46,529 nt of DNA from an uncultured Lachnospiraceae bacterium (GTDB taxonomy: Bacteria > Bacillota > Clostridia > Lachnospirales > Lachnospiraceae). Positions within the stretch are counted from its first letter, which is position 1, and each line of letters opens with the position of its first letter. The notes below the pieces were generated by a model, which did no database searches, was not told the origin of the DNA, and saw only the letters and a program-made list of their open reading frames with translations. Below, piece by piece: positions 16,214-24,635 of the stretch. The position numbers and the translations under genes were made by a program. Location: positions 1 to 46,529 of the forward strand of contig CALWRT010000162.1 of the NCBI GenBank assembly GCA_944384015.1, read 5' to 3'.

Positions 16214-16242
16214 ATCATAGCATTTTCCAGCTCATTTGTAAA
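16214..16242 (-). promoter_or_regulatory. predicted sigma-A promoter of the transaldolase gene
   Basis: Minus strand TTTACA (16242-16237), a 17-bp spacer and TATGAT (16219-16214). The start point would be near 16207, giving a leader of about 136 nt that contains the 13-bp repeats. The gap 16243-16429 holds no gene that I can support. Confidence 0.55.
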
Positions 16243-16429
16243 TTGATTTTCCTACTTTTTCAAAAAGCGATTTTGCAGATATGATGCATCCGTTCCGTCC
16301 GCGCCGTCAGCAAAGCCGCGGCTAACGTTGCCCGCATGCAGGTTATGTCTGGACGGCTGCCGTATTTTCTTAATTTTTTGTAAGGTACATAGCAGTCTGG
16401 CCGGAAGTATGATATTATGGGTTATACAT

Positions 16430-16454
16430 TATAATGGTGCCCGCTTTAGCGGGC
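16430..16454 (+). promoter_or_regulatory. -10 element and leader hairpin of the membrane repeat-protein gene
   Basis: TATAAT at 16430-16435 is a consensus -10 box; no good -35 box is seen. GCCCGC-TTTA-GCGGGC (16439-16454) follows at once and would form a perfect hairpin at the very 5' end of the message, which could stabilise it. The ribosome binding site AAGGAGG lies about 20 nt further on. Confidence 0.45.
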
Positions 16455-16484
16455 ATATCGATTTCTATGTAAGGAGGTTCCTTC

Positions 16485-17924
16485 ATGCAGGAAGAAATAA
16501 TTGACCATGAAAAAATAAAAGCTTCGAAGCGAAGACTTCTATACATATTCGGCGCAATGGCTTCTGTCCTTCTGGTGGCTCTTCTTCTATATTATGTCAA
16601 CTGTGTCCGCCCTCTGGATGAGTTCCGCGCCCTGACGGAGGAAGAGGATTACGCCGCCGCCCAGACCTTTTATGACGAGCATTTAACCTCGCTCAGCAGC
16701 AATGCCCAGAAGGCCGGAGAGATCATGTCCGAAAGGCTTCAGGAACTCTGGATTCAATATAGACGAAATGACATTTCCTACGATGTTCTGTCGGCATGCG
16801 CCGAAGCATGTGCCTACTATCCGGAAGCTGCCCAATCCCTAGAAGAGCTTCGTTCCCAGATAGATTCTCTCCAAGCTTCCCGCAGCAGTTACAGCCTGGG
16901 AGAACGTTATATGGAGGAGAGCCGGTATTGGGACGCCTATCAGGCTTTTCAGGAAGTCATGGAGGATGATATTCTCTACGAAGACAGCCAGGCACTGGCC
17001 CAGGAAGCCGCTGATGCTTATTGCAGCCAATTGGCAGAGCAGGCCCGCGCGCTTGCCCAGAACGGGCAGTACGAAGAGGCAATGGCATCGCTGGATCAAG
17101 GGCTTGAAAGGTTTCCCGACAGCAGCGTCCTCTCAGAGGGCAGGCAGGAAGTGTATCTCTCCTATCGGGAATATACGAAGCAGACTCGCCTGAATGAAGC
17201 TCAGTCGCTGTTAGACAGCCAAAATCTCCAGGATGCCCTGTATGTCCTCTCCGAGCTGAAGAAAGAGTTCCCCGAGGATGAACAGACGCTGGCTCTCTGG
17301 GCGCAGTATGAAGATGCCTATGCCTCTTCGGTTCTGACTTCCGCCCAACCCCTCTATGATGCCGGGGATTACAGCGGCGCTCTCGCCGTACTTGAGCCTG
17401 CTGCCGAGCTGCTCCCAGATCGGGAAGACATTCTTTCCCTCTATGAGGAGGCAGATAAGCGAGTGCCCAAATGGCTGTCTGACTTGCCTTGTGAGAATGT
17501 CAGTCTGAGAGGGACGCGCAAGGTGGAAGAGTCCTCGGCAGATATGCAGGGCAATACATACGCCCATGCGATTCTCTATGTGGAGCCAAGCGCCCTGTCT
17601 ATGCAGACAATGCAGTATTCCGAAGGTATGGAGACCTATCAGCTGGGAGGCAATTATACCCGTCTGTTTGCCACCTTGGCCATTAAGCATGATTCCAGAG
17701 GCATTCTCAATGACCAGACCGGGACATTTCGCATCTACGGCGACGGACAGCTTCTGCTGGAGCAGTCCGGAATTTCTCAGTCGAGCGACCCTCTGCCTAT
17801 CGCCCTGGACGTTACCGGCGTCAAGGAACTGACATTGTCATTCACCTCCGGTGCCGGGCTGAAATATTTGCTTGGGAATGCGTGTGTATATGGCATTTAT
17901 GAAGAGCCCGAACAGGAAGCCTAA
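16485..17924 (+). CDS. membrane-anchored TPR-like protein with NPCBM-like C-terminus
   Basis: A 479-residue protein with no exact match that I recognise. The ATG at 16485 follows AAGGAGG. A short basic cytoplasmic tail is followed by one membrane helix (about 19-41), so most of the protein is outside the cell. Residues about 45-330 are alpha-helical and acidic with repeated TPR-like units (for example RYWDAYQAFQEV, GQYEEAMASLDQGL, QDALYVLSELKKEF, GDYSGALAVLEPAAEL). Residues about 345-470 look like a beta-rich NPCBM/galactose-binding domain (YTRLFATLAIKHDS, GTFRIYGDGQLLLEQS, LDVTGVKELTLSFTS). It may scaffold proteins at the cell surface and bind a glycan or the wall. The lipoprotein downstream could be its partner. 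Confidence 0.75.
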   Translation: MQEEIIDHEKIKASKRRLLYIFGAMASVLLVALLLYYVNCVRPLDEFRALTEEEDYAAAQTFYDEHLTSLSSNAQKAGEIMSERLQELWIQYRRNDISYDVLSACAEACAYYPEAAQSLEELRSQIDSLQASRSSYSLGERYMEESRYWDAYQAFQEVMEDDILYEDSQALAQEAADAYCSQLAEQARALAQNGQYEEAMASLDQGLERFPDSSVLSEGRQEVYLSYREYTKQTRLNEAQSLLDSQNLQDALYVLSELKKEFPEDEQTLALWAQYEDAYASSVLTSAQPLYDAGDYSGALAVLEPAAELLPDREDILSLYEEADKRVPKWLSDLPCENVSLRGTRKVEESSADMQGNTYAHAILYVEPSALSMQTMQYSEGMETYQLGGNYTRLFATLAIKHDSRGILNDQTGTFRIYGDGQLLLEQSGISQSSDPLPIALDVTGVKELTLSFTSGAGLKYLLGNACVYGIYEEPEQEA

Positions 17925-18096
17925 GCCGGAAGCGCTCTTGTCTCCTCTGGGAGACCGGGCCGGGGAATCTAAGAAAGCATAAAATTGTAAGAAAAAACAA
18001 ATGATTTTTTATTCATTCTATTTTATGATAGAGATGGCAGCATATTCGGAGACAGGTACTGATCATTTTCTGCCTCCGGGAAAGGAGAATATTTGT

Positions 18097-18846
18097 ATGA
18101 AAAAGAAAACTCTTAGTTCTATTAAGCTCTGTCTGCTCTCTCTTCTTGTTCTAACGCTGGCGTTTTCCGCAGCAGGCTGTTCCAGAAATTCCTCAGAAGA
18201 GACAAGCGCTCCTGCCCAGTCTCCGGAAGATGATACCTTCGAGCCTGACGAGGAACAGTCCGGCTCCGGGGAGACTTCTGAGCAGACTGACGGCGAAGGC
18301 CAGACGGAAAACACAGAGAGTACGGCTGAGCCTTCCCATGACGCTGCTGTAGCCTCTGATCTGAGCAGCGTCTCTGCAGTCTACGACGGAATTGCAAGGG
18401 CAATGTATCAGCCGGATATCTCCAAGGACGGTGTGGCTTATGTGCCCTCCGACAGCAGTTTCTTCTGGCTGGCAGTATATTTCACAGCCAACAATGACAA
18501 TGAGGCTTCCGATGACGGCACTTTCCAACTGCCGACTGCGGACGTTCAGGCTTATGCCGCCGCCTGCTTCGGTTCCTCCCAGTCCCTCCCGGACATCCCC
18601 CAGGACGTGCAGTATGTCACCTATGATTCGGCGTCGGATACTTATACGTTCCGATCCACGGACAACGGAGATATGAGCTCTTCTGTCACGAAGGCCTACA
18701 AGAACTCAAACGGTACATACACGGCCAATGTGGAGCTTAAGACAAGCGAAGGCGTCCTTGCCTCCTATCAGATGACTTTCAAAGACAATACCGCTGAGAG
18801 CGCAAAATTCCCATACAGCGTCACGGCGGCCGAAGTGATCAGCTGA
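18097..18846 (+). CDS. lipoprotein of unknown function
   Basis: A 249-residue lipoprotein. An upstream in-frame ATG at 18001 has no ribosome binding site, whereas the ATG at 18097 has AAAGGAG and opens a perfect signal peptide with lipobox SAAGC. A low-complexity acidic Ser/Glu/Thr/Asp linker (about 28-85) follows, and then a compact domain (about 90-249) with many aromatic and Ser/Thr residues (for example FFWLAVYFTANND, SVTKAYKNSNGTYTANVEL). I do not recognise the domain. It sits 172 nt after the membrane repeat protein on the same strand and ends at a strong terminator. Confidence 0.7.
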   Translation: MKKKTLSSIKLCLLSLLVLTLAFSAAGCSRNSSEETSAPAQSPEDDTFEPDEEQSGSGETSEQTDGEGQTENTESTAEPSHDAAVASDLSSVSAVYDGIARAMYQPDISKDGVAYVPSDSSFFWLAVYFTANNDNEASDDGTFQLPTADVQAYAAACFGSSQSLPDIPQDVQYVTYDSASDTYTFRSTDNGDMSSSVTKAYKNSNGTYTANVELKTSEGVLASYQMTFKDNTAESAKFPYSVTAAEVIS

Positions 18847-18864
18847 TCGCGCACACTTGATCAA

Positions 18865-18904
18865 AACCGGCTCTGCGCTTTTTCTCGCGCAGAGCCGGTT
18901 TTTT
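18865..18904. terminator. strong rho-independent terminator, probably bidirectional
   Basis: AACCGGCTCTGCGC and GCGCAGAGCCGGTT form a perfect 14-bp stem with an 8-nt loop, followed by TTTTTT and preceded by AAAA. It ends the lipoprotein transcript and may also stop read-through from nfnB. The following 18905-19045 holds nothing that I recognise. Confidence 0.9.
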
Positions 18905-19045
18905 ATCTGCCATTCGGCAGAGAGCTTCAGAAGGGATGGACGTCTGGAACCCCCCCATGATCCCTAAGCCGTCTGCATCCTTTCTTCGCTGCAGATATCT
19001 AATCTTCTTCACGGATATGGCAGTCTCCGCGTAAAGGACCGCCCG

Positions 19046-20464
19046 TCAATCTCCCGGCTGATCCTTGACGCTGCCTTTTCCGCCGGAAGTCAAGTACTCA
19101 TCAATGGCTTTCGCCGCTTTTTTCCCAGCTTCCATGGCCAGTATAACCGTCGCCGCTCCTGTTACGGCGTCGCCTCCGGCATAGATGCCTTCTCTGGATG
19201 TTTGTCCCGTCTGCTCATCAGCGACAATACATCTCCATTTATTTGTCTCCAGCCCTTTGGTGGTAGAAGAAATCAGCGAGTTAGGCGATGTCCCCAGCGC
19301 CATAATCACCGTATCGAAATCCATATCGAATTCTGAGCCCTTCACTTCCACCGGCCTTCTTCTTCCAGATTCATCCGGCTCTCCCAGCTCCATCCGGATA
19401 CAGCGCACGCCCCGTACCCAGCCGTTCTCATCCTCCAGGATCTCTACCGGGTTGACAAGCAGATTGAAGATGACCCCTTCTTCCTTCGCATGCTGGACTT
19501 CTTCCACTCTGGCCGGCAGTTCCTCTTCGCTTCTTCTGTATACGATGTGGGTCTCTGACCCCAGCCTAAGCGCTGTCCTTGCCGCGTCCATTGCCACGTT
19601 GCCGCCGCCTACAACAGCCACTTTCCTTCCCAGCTTCACCGGAGTCTCGTAGTCCTCCCGGAACGCCTTCATCAGATTCACCCTTGTGAGCACTTCATTA
19701 GCGGAGAAAACACCGTTGGCATTTTCTCCCGGTATATTCATGAATTTAGGCAGGCCGGCCCCAGAGCCGATAAAGGCAGCCTCATATCCCTCTTCGTCAA
19801 AGAGCTCATCAATGGTCACTGTTTTGCCTACTATGACGTCTGTCTCTATCTTGACGCCCAGTTTCTTCACATTCTCTATCTCATGGCGAATCACCGTATC
19901 CTTCGGCAGACGGAATTCTGGAATTCCATAGACCAGCACGCCGCCCGGCTCGTGGAGGGCTTCAAAAATGGTAACATCATAACCTTTCTTCGCCAGATCG
20001 CCCGCACAAGTTAACCCTGCGGGGCCGCTTCCGATTATGGCCACCTTCCTGCCGCTTCCTTCTTCCTTCTGGGTGAGATCCACCTTATGCTCCCGGCTCC
20101 AATCCGCCACAAAGCGCTCCAGCTTGCCGATGGAGACCGGCTCCCCTTTAATTCCCAAAATGCATTTTCCCTCGCACTGACTCTCCTGTGGGCAGACACG
20201 GCCGCAGATTGCCGGCAAGGCATTGTCCTTGGCGATCGTTCTGGCCGCCTCCTCGAAGTCACCTTCCTTCACATGCTGGATAAATTCCGGTATCTTTATG
20301 TATACGGGACATTTGGATACACACAGAGGGTTTTTACAGTTCAGGCAGCGCGCCGCCTCTTCCTTGGCCTCTTCTTCGTTATAGCCGAGGCATACCTCGT
20401 CAAAATTATGTACTCGTGCCTCCGGCTCCTGTTCTCTCACCGGCACTCTCTTCATTCTATCCAT
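19046..20464 (-). CDS. nfnB: NADP-dependent ferredoxin:NAD+ oxidoreductase large subunit (NfnB; GltD-like)
   Basis: A 472-residue flavoprotein of the glutamate synthase small subunit family. The N-terminal region carries two cysteine clusters for [4Fe-4S] centres (CLNCKNPLCVSKCP near 41-54 and CGRVCPQESQCEGKC near 88-102). Next come an FAD-binding GSGPAGLTCAGDLA (about 146-159) and an NAD(P)-binding GGGNVAMDAARTALRLG (about 286-302). Its start shares one base with the stop of the upstream FAD/[2Fe-2S] subunit gene, which identifies the pair as electron-bifurcating NfnAB rather than glutamate synthase; no large GltB gene is near. The complex couples NADH and reduced ferredoxin oxidation to NADPH formation, in either direction. 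It is soluble and cytoplasmic. Confidence 0.88.
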   Translation of the reverse strand: MDRMKRVPVREQEPEARVHNFDEVCLGYNEEEAKEEAARCLNCKNPLCVSKCPVYIKIPEFIQHVKEGDFEEAARTIAKDNALPAICGRVCPQESQCEGKCILGIKGEPVSIGKLERFVADWSREHKVDLTQKEEGSGRKVAIIGSGPAGLTCAGDLAKKGYDVTIFEALHEPGGVLVYGIPEFRLPKDTVIRHEIENVKKLGVKIETDVIVGKTVTIDELFDEEGYEAAFIGSGAGLPKFMNIPGENANGVFSANEVLTRVNLMKAFREDYETPVKLGRKVAVVGGGNVAMDAARTALRLGSETHIVYRRSEEELPARVEEVQHAKEEGVIFNLLVNPVEILEDENGWVRGVRCIRMELGEPDESGRRRPVEVKGSEFDMDFDTVIMALGTSPNSLISSTTKGLETNKWRCIVADEQTGQTSREGIYAGGDAVTGAATVILAMEAGKKAAKAIDEYLTSGGKGSVKDQPGD

Positions 20465-21360
20465 TACTTGTCACCTCCGTGTCCGCATCCGCAGCTGTGC
20501 TGGATGCCCTGCTCTCTCTCTAACTCCTTCAGTCTCGCTCTGCCTTCTTCTGTCTTGTACATCCCCTGCCTGCGGATGGCTTCGTCAAAATCCAGCAAAT
20601 GCCCGTCGAATTCCGGCCCGTCCACACAGGCGAACTTGACTTTGCCTCCCACGGTAACTCTGCACGCGCCGCACATTCCTGTCCCATCTACCATAATTGT
20701 ATTGATGCTGACAATGGTAGGAATCCCCAGCTCCTTCGTAAGCTGACAGGCGGCGCGCATCATGGGCATTGGCCCTATCACAATCGCTTTGCTGTAGTGT
20801 TTGCCCTCTTCTTGGACAAGCTGCTTCAGCCTGCCTGTCACCATCCCGTGGAAACCTGCCGTCCCGTCGTCTGTGGCGATATAGACATTACCGGCCACCT
20901 TCTGCATCTCTTCCACCAGAATCAGCTGTTCCTTGCTTCTCGCCCCGATGATGACGTCGCTTGCAATCCCTTTCTCACACAGCCACTTCACCTGGGGATA
21001 TACCGGGGCGGTTCCCACGCCTCCCCCGATAAACAAAATGCTTTCCTTCTTCAAATCCTCCAGCGCTTCCCCTGTCATATCGGAAGGATTTCCCAGCGGT
21101 CCCACAACATCCTGGAAGGCATTTCCTTCCTCCAGCAGAGCCATCTGATATGTAGAGCTTCCTACTGTCTGAAAAACGATCGCAATTGTCCCCGCCTGAG
21201 CGTCGTAATCACAGATGGTCAGAGGAATTCGCTCCCCCTTATCATCTGTCTTTACAATGACAAATTGGCCGGGCAGACAAGATCTCGCGATTCTCGGCGC
21301 CTCCACCTTCATGTAATAAATGTTTGTTGCGAGCAGTCTTTTCTCTAATAATCTGTACAT
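20464..21360 (-). CDS. nfnA: NADH-dependent ferredoxin:NADP+ oxidoreductase small subunit (NfnA)
   Basis: A 298-residue FAD/NAD-binding protein of the ferredoxin reductase/PyrK type. The frame is open to 21552, but the ATG at 21360 has GGGGAGGAG just upstream and begins the conserved domain. Seen: an FAD-binding GERIPLTICDYD (about 47-58), an NAD-binding GGGVGTAPVYPQ (about 115-126) and, near the C-terminus, a [2Fe-2S] site with cysteines in GMCGACRV and FACVDGPEFDGH. With nfnB it forms the bifurcating transhydrogenase. A PyrK-type subunit of dihydroorotate dehydrogenase is excluded by the partner gene. An inverted repeat resembling a Rex site lies 21 nt upstream of the start. Confidence 0.88.
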   Translation of the reverse strand: MYRLLEKRLLATNIYYMKVEAPRIARSCLPGQFVIVKTDDKGERIPLTICDYDAQAGTIAIVFQTVGSSTYQMALLEEGNAFQDVVGPLGNPSDMTGEALEDLKKESILFIGGGVGTAPVYPQVKWLCEKGIASDVIIGARSKEQLILVEEMQKVAGNVYIATDDGTAGFHGMVTGRLKQLVQEEGKHYSKAIVIGPMPMMRAACQLTKELGIPTIVSINTIMVDGTGMCGACRVTVGGKVKFACVDGPEFDGHLLDFDEAIRRQGMYKTEEGRARLKELEREQGIQHSCGCGHGGDK

Positions 21361-21380
21361 AGCTCCTCCCCTTACCTGAA

Positions 21381-21401
21381 TTTTGTTATGATACAACAAA
21401 A
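21381..21401. promoter_or_regulatory. inverted repeat upstream of nfnA, Rex-like
   Basis: TTTTGTT-ATGATAC-AACAAAA: perfect 7-bp arms with a 7-bp centre. Rex sites in Firmicutes resemble TTGTTAANNNNTTAACAA; this one has the outer TTGTT/AACAA half-sites but is one base shorter. Redox control of nfnAB by NADH/NAD+ would make sense. Confidence 0.4.
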
Positions 21402-21761
21402 CCTCATTACCTACTCTCTGGTTAGTTCTAAAGAGCGCAGCAATGAGGGTAGTGTTCCTAACGGACATGTCCGCTGAGGCGGGCATTACAATGAAAGAAG
21501 TCCTTGAACGGCTGCGCACTATGTGCCTGCGCCATTCTGCAATGATCCTCAAAAATTATATCATTTTGCAGCTATAAAATCAATTATCAGAATTCATATT
21601 GTTGAAAACCCAAAAGAGTCATCACTTGTGTCATGTGTACAGGGAAAGTCACTTACTTTGCAGTTCCTGTCTTAATATATCCAATATTGCCCGAAATAAT
21701 CACCTAAAGAAGACTGGATTTCCCCTGGATTTCCTCAATCATATCTCCCCATATGGCTTCT
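21402..21761. other. gap upstream of nfnA, no gene supported
   Basis: Contains a perfect 12-bp palindrome CGGACATGTCCG (21462-21473) and CCTCATT/AATGAGG inverted repeats that bracket the region near 21402-21449. I find no coding sequence with a ribosome binding site and no clear -35/-10 pair. The palindrome could be an operator for nfnAB. Confidence 0.45.
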
Positions 21762-22139
21762 TCATATTCCTCTCTTCCGATACTCCTGCGCAAGTTCTTC
21801 TGCCAAACGCAGGGTATTCTTCCAGCCGAATTTCTTTAAATCTACCCAGTATCCCTCCTTTGTCCAGCACACTTCCACGCCCTCTCCCTCCAGAAGAATC
21901 TTCTGCAAGTCGTATGTCTCAAAAGATGCCGCCCCGCTCAAATATCCTCTGGCATTGACTACCCGGTGGGCGGGGGCGCCTTCCCCCAGCAGTCCCATCT
22001 TCAATCCATAGCCGACCTGGCGGGCATTGCTGGGTTTCCCGCATAGAAGGGCGATCTGCCCATAAGTTGCCACTTGACCGTATGGAATACACGCGGCCGC
22101 AATGGCCGCCCGTTTGTAGAATGATTCTTGTCTGTTCAT
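21762..22139 (-). CDS. alkyltransferase-like protein (ATL, MGMT fold without active Cys)
   Basis: A 125-residue protein with the fold of O6-alkylguanine-DNA alkyltransferases. The ATG at 22139 has GGAGG 8 nt away. The DNA-binding helix SNARQVGYGLKMG (Arg40 being the probable base-flipping finger) and the active-site stretch GAPAHRVV are clear. Active enzymes have Pro-Cys-His-Arg; here Cys is replaced by Ala57, as in ATL proteins that bind alkylated guanine without transferring the group and recruit nucleotide excision repair. It lies alone, facing the end of the Ugp-like operon, with a terminator between. Confidence 0.9.
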   Translation of the reverse strand: MNRQESFYKRAAIAAACIPYGQVATYGQIALLCGKPSNARQVGYGLKMGLLGEGAPAHRVVNARGYLSGAASFETYDLQKILLEGEGVEVCWTKEGYWVDLKKFGWKNTLRLAEELAQEYRKRGI

Positions 22140-22288
22140 AACCAGCGCCTCCATCAGACCGGCAGGATGTCTATATTTGTATCCGCATTCCTGTACAATA
22201 TTATAGCACGATTCTCAGCACAGGCCACACAAAATCATCCCTTGGCTGCTCTTCTGGGCAAACAGATGATATCCTCCTGCCAAGCAGC

Positions 22289-22329
22289 AAAAAACAGAAC
22301 GGACGGCGCAGCTTTGGGCCATGCCGTCC
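22289..22329 (-). terminator. rho-independent terminator of the Ugp-like operon
   Basis: GGACGGC/GCCGTCC form the stem (22323-22329 with 22301-22307), followed on the minus strand by GTTCTGTTTTTT. A wider perfect repeat AAACAGATGAT/ATCATCTGTTT (22260-22270 and 22334-22344) encloses it and could form an alternative longer stem. Confidence 0.75.
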
Positions 22330-22377
22330 TGGAATCATCTGTTTCACTATATAGAACGTATATAAATGTCTCTTTCC

Positions 22378-23748
22378 TTACTGCGCGTTAGCCATTTCCA
22401 GCTGCTGGTTTGTGCTCTCCACAGCCATGTTTACCGCTTCCTGCGGATCTCCGCCGTTGAATACCAATTCTGCGCCGGCCATCATATCGTCTCTGATCTG
22501 TACAAGCGTCGTAACGAGAGGCCCTGCTGTAATGGAATTTTGCTGGCCGTTCAGAAGCTGATCTGCCGCTATTTTCATCATAGGCTGTTCTTCATACAGC
22601 GTCTTCATTGTTTCGGTCTCATAGGCCCCTTGATTCACCGGATAATAACCGGTATTCGCTGCCCAGACCGCCTGAACTTCGCTGCTTGCCGCATACGCCA
22701 GGAACTCAAATGCCCCTGCCTGGACATCCTCCGGCAGATCCTTTGACATCACAAAAGCGCCGCCTCCCGCATATACTCCTTGAGGCTCACAATCTGCAAA
22801 ATGAGGAATTCCCGCAATGCCTACTTCAAACGGAGCCGAATCCATGATGCTGGTCGCCCATGCGGACGTCGTAATAAACATGGCGATATCTCCATTATTG
22901 AATCCGGCATTGATGTCATCATCGCTTTCGCCGTAGTTCTCAAAGCCGTCTGCCTCGATCAAATCCTGAATAAATTGGTAGAACCGGAGAAGGCCCTCTT
23001 GGTAAGCAGCTTCTGTAGCTCTGGCCGAACGTCCGTTATCATTGTTCACGATCGGATATCCGCTGTTGGTAAGTAACTGATCCAGCAGATAGCCCCAAGA
23101 GGTAATGGAAAATGCCTTCATCCCTTCATTAGCCTCGGCAATCGCCGAAGCAGCCTCTATGATACCCTCAAAGGTATCCGGAGGAGTATCTAACCCGGCA
23201 TTCTTCAGAGCCTCCACATTATAGTAGACCACCGGTGAAGAACAATTGAAGGGCATTGCATACAGGGATCCTTCTACCGTATAGAAATCAACTGCCTGAG
23301 CCAGCAGCTGGCTGCTGTCGTACTGATATTTTTCCATCATATCGCTGATATTCTCTACCAGACCCGAATCGTACATCGCCTGGATATGCTGGTCTCCAAT
23401 CTGCATAATTGCCGGAGAGCCCTCACCGCCTGCCATGTTAAGGAATTTAGCGTTGGCCTCATCATACTCACCCTGGGCTTCTGCCACAACTTCATACTGA
23501 TCTTGGCTGGCGTTAAAACCATCCACGATGACCTCCAGCTGCTCCAGCCGATCCCCGCTCATCACATGCCAGAGCAGGATTTCCGTCTTGCCCGTGTCCG
23601 CCGCCTCTTCAGTCTCCTGAGCATCGCTCTCTTCACCTGCATTGTCAGCGGCAGCCACTTCTTCAGAGGCTGTTTGAGAACTGCAGGCTGTCAGTCCTGT
23701 CAGTCCAAGTACTGCCATCAGTAATACAGCAATTGCTTTTCTTGTCAT
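22378..23748 (-). CDS. UgpB-like ABC transporter substrate-binding lipoprotein
   Basis: A 456-residue extracellular solute-binding protein (family 1). The frame can start at 23769, but the ATG at 23748 has AAGGAG 9 nt away and directly opens the signal peptide with lipobox LTAC. Stretches line up with E. coli UgpB: LLWHVMSGD, GSPAIMQIGD, MPFNCSSPVVYYN, LKNAGLD and TGYYPVNQGAY. UgpB binds glycerol-3-phosphate and glycerophosphodiesters, so a similar phosphorylated ligand is likely here, although a sugar cannot be excluded. It is the last gene of the seven-gene unit and is followed by a terminator. Confidence 0.85.
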   Translation of the reverse strand: MTRKAIAVLLMAVLGLTGLTACSSQTASEEVAAADNAGEESDAQETEEAADTGKTEILLWHVMSGDRLEQLEVIVDGFNASQDQYEVVAEAQGEYDEANAKFLNMAGGEGSPAIMQIGDQHIQAMYDSGLVENISDMMEKYQYDSSQLLAQAVDFYTVEGSLYAMPFNCSSPVVYYNVEALKNAGLDTPPDTFEGIIEAASAIAEANEGMKAFSITSWGYLLDQLLTNSGYPIVNNDNGRSARATEAAYQEGLLRFYQFIQDLIEADGFENYGESDDDINAGFNNGDIAMFITTSAWATSIMDSAPFEVGIAGIPHFADCEPQGVYAGGGAFVMSKDLPEDVQAGAFEFLAYAASSEVQAVWAANTGYYPVNQGAYETETMKTLYEEQPMMKIAADQLLNGQQNSITAGPLVTTLVQIRDDMMAGAELVFNGGDPQEAVNMAVESTNQQLEMANAQ

Positions 23749-23822
23749 TTTTCTGTTCTCCTTTTTCATTTCTAGTTTCTTCTTGCTGCCTGTAGTTCCC
23801 GCCGGTTAAACCCAGCGGCCAT

Positions 23823-24635
23823 TTATTTCAGCGCCCCTTTTGTCAGTCCTTCCTGCAGACGGCTCTGCCCGAAAAACATCAATATGAGCGTTGGAATCGT
23901 TACGATCATTGTCGCAGCCGCGACAAGGCGGAAATCCTGCTGGGTGTCAGACGCCGACAGCATCCGCAGCCCGATCTGAATCGTCCTGACTTCATCTTTT
24001 GTGGTGGCAATTAAAGGCCACAGGTAGTTGTTCCAGCTTACAAGGAAGCAATAGACCGCCAGTGTGATAATACTGTTCTTTGATAGCGGGACTACTACTT
24101 TCCGGAAAAAATAAAACTGACCTACGCCTGCAATATCGCTGGCCTCTTTCAGTTCCAGCGGAATCTGCTTCATATTTTGTCTCAGCAGGAAAATTCCAAA
24201 GGCCGATCCTATGCACGGCAAAATGATACCTGCATATGTATTCAGCAGCCCTGCGGCATTGATCGTCTGGAAGTTTGTTATCATGAGCACATCCATCGGA
24301 ATCATCATTCCTGACATGAAGAGTCCAAATACAATGCCAGAGCCGCGAAAAGGAATAAAAACAATCGCGTACGCGGCCAGCAGTGCCAGCGCCACCTGGC
24401 AGAAAGTCGTAACAGCCGCGACAATGACGGAATTCTTCATATAATAGAGCAGGTTTGCCTTCGTAAAAGCTTCCGCGTAATTCTCAAAATGGAGCACCTG
24501 GGGCCAATACTGCCCATTCATAATGTCTGCATTATCAGATAAACTTAAAAGAATCGTGAATAGGAGGGGGAACACCATCAAGACCGCAAGCAGGATCAAT
24601 ACGGCATAGAGCAATGCCAAGCTGTATTTTTTCAC
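23823..24635 (-). CDS. ABC transporter permease (UgpE/MalG type)
   Basis: A 270-residue membrane protein with six predicted helices. The start is GTG at 24635 and overlaps the previous permease stop by 4 nt (GTGA). The EAA loop KEASDIAGVGQFYFFRKVVVP (about 182-202) is the ATPase contact site. It forms the translocation channel with the UgpA-type permease. MalG-type permeases of the carbohydrate uptake family 1 also carry glycerol phosphates. Confidence 0.9.
   Translation of the reverse strand: MKKYSLALLYAVLILLAVLMVFPLLFTILLSLSDNADIMNGQYWPQVLHFENYAEAFTKANLLYYMKNSVIVAAVTTFCQVALALLAAYAIVFIPFRGSGIVFGLFMSGMMIPMDVLMITNFQTINAAGLLNTYAGIILPCIGSAFGIFLLRQNMKQIPLELKEASDIAGVGQFYFFRKVVVPLSKNSIITLAVYCFLVSWNNYLWPLIATTKDEVRTIQIGLRMLSASDTQQDFRLVAAATMIVTIPTLILMFFGQSRLQEGLTKGALK

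Noticed and set aside
19046-20464. Annotation as glutamate synthase small subunit
   Set aside because: No large glutamate synthase subunit is nearby, and the overlapping FAD/[2Fe-2S] subunit gene points to NfnAB.
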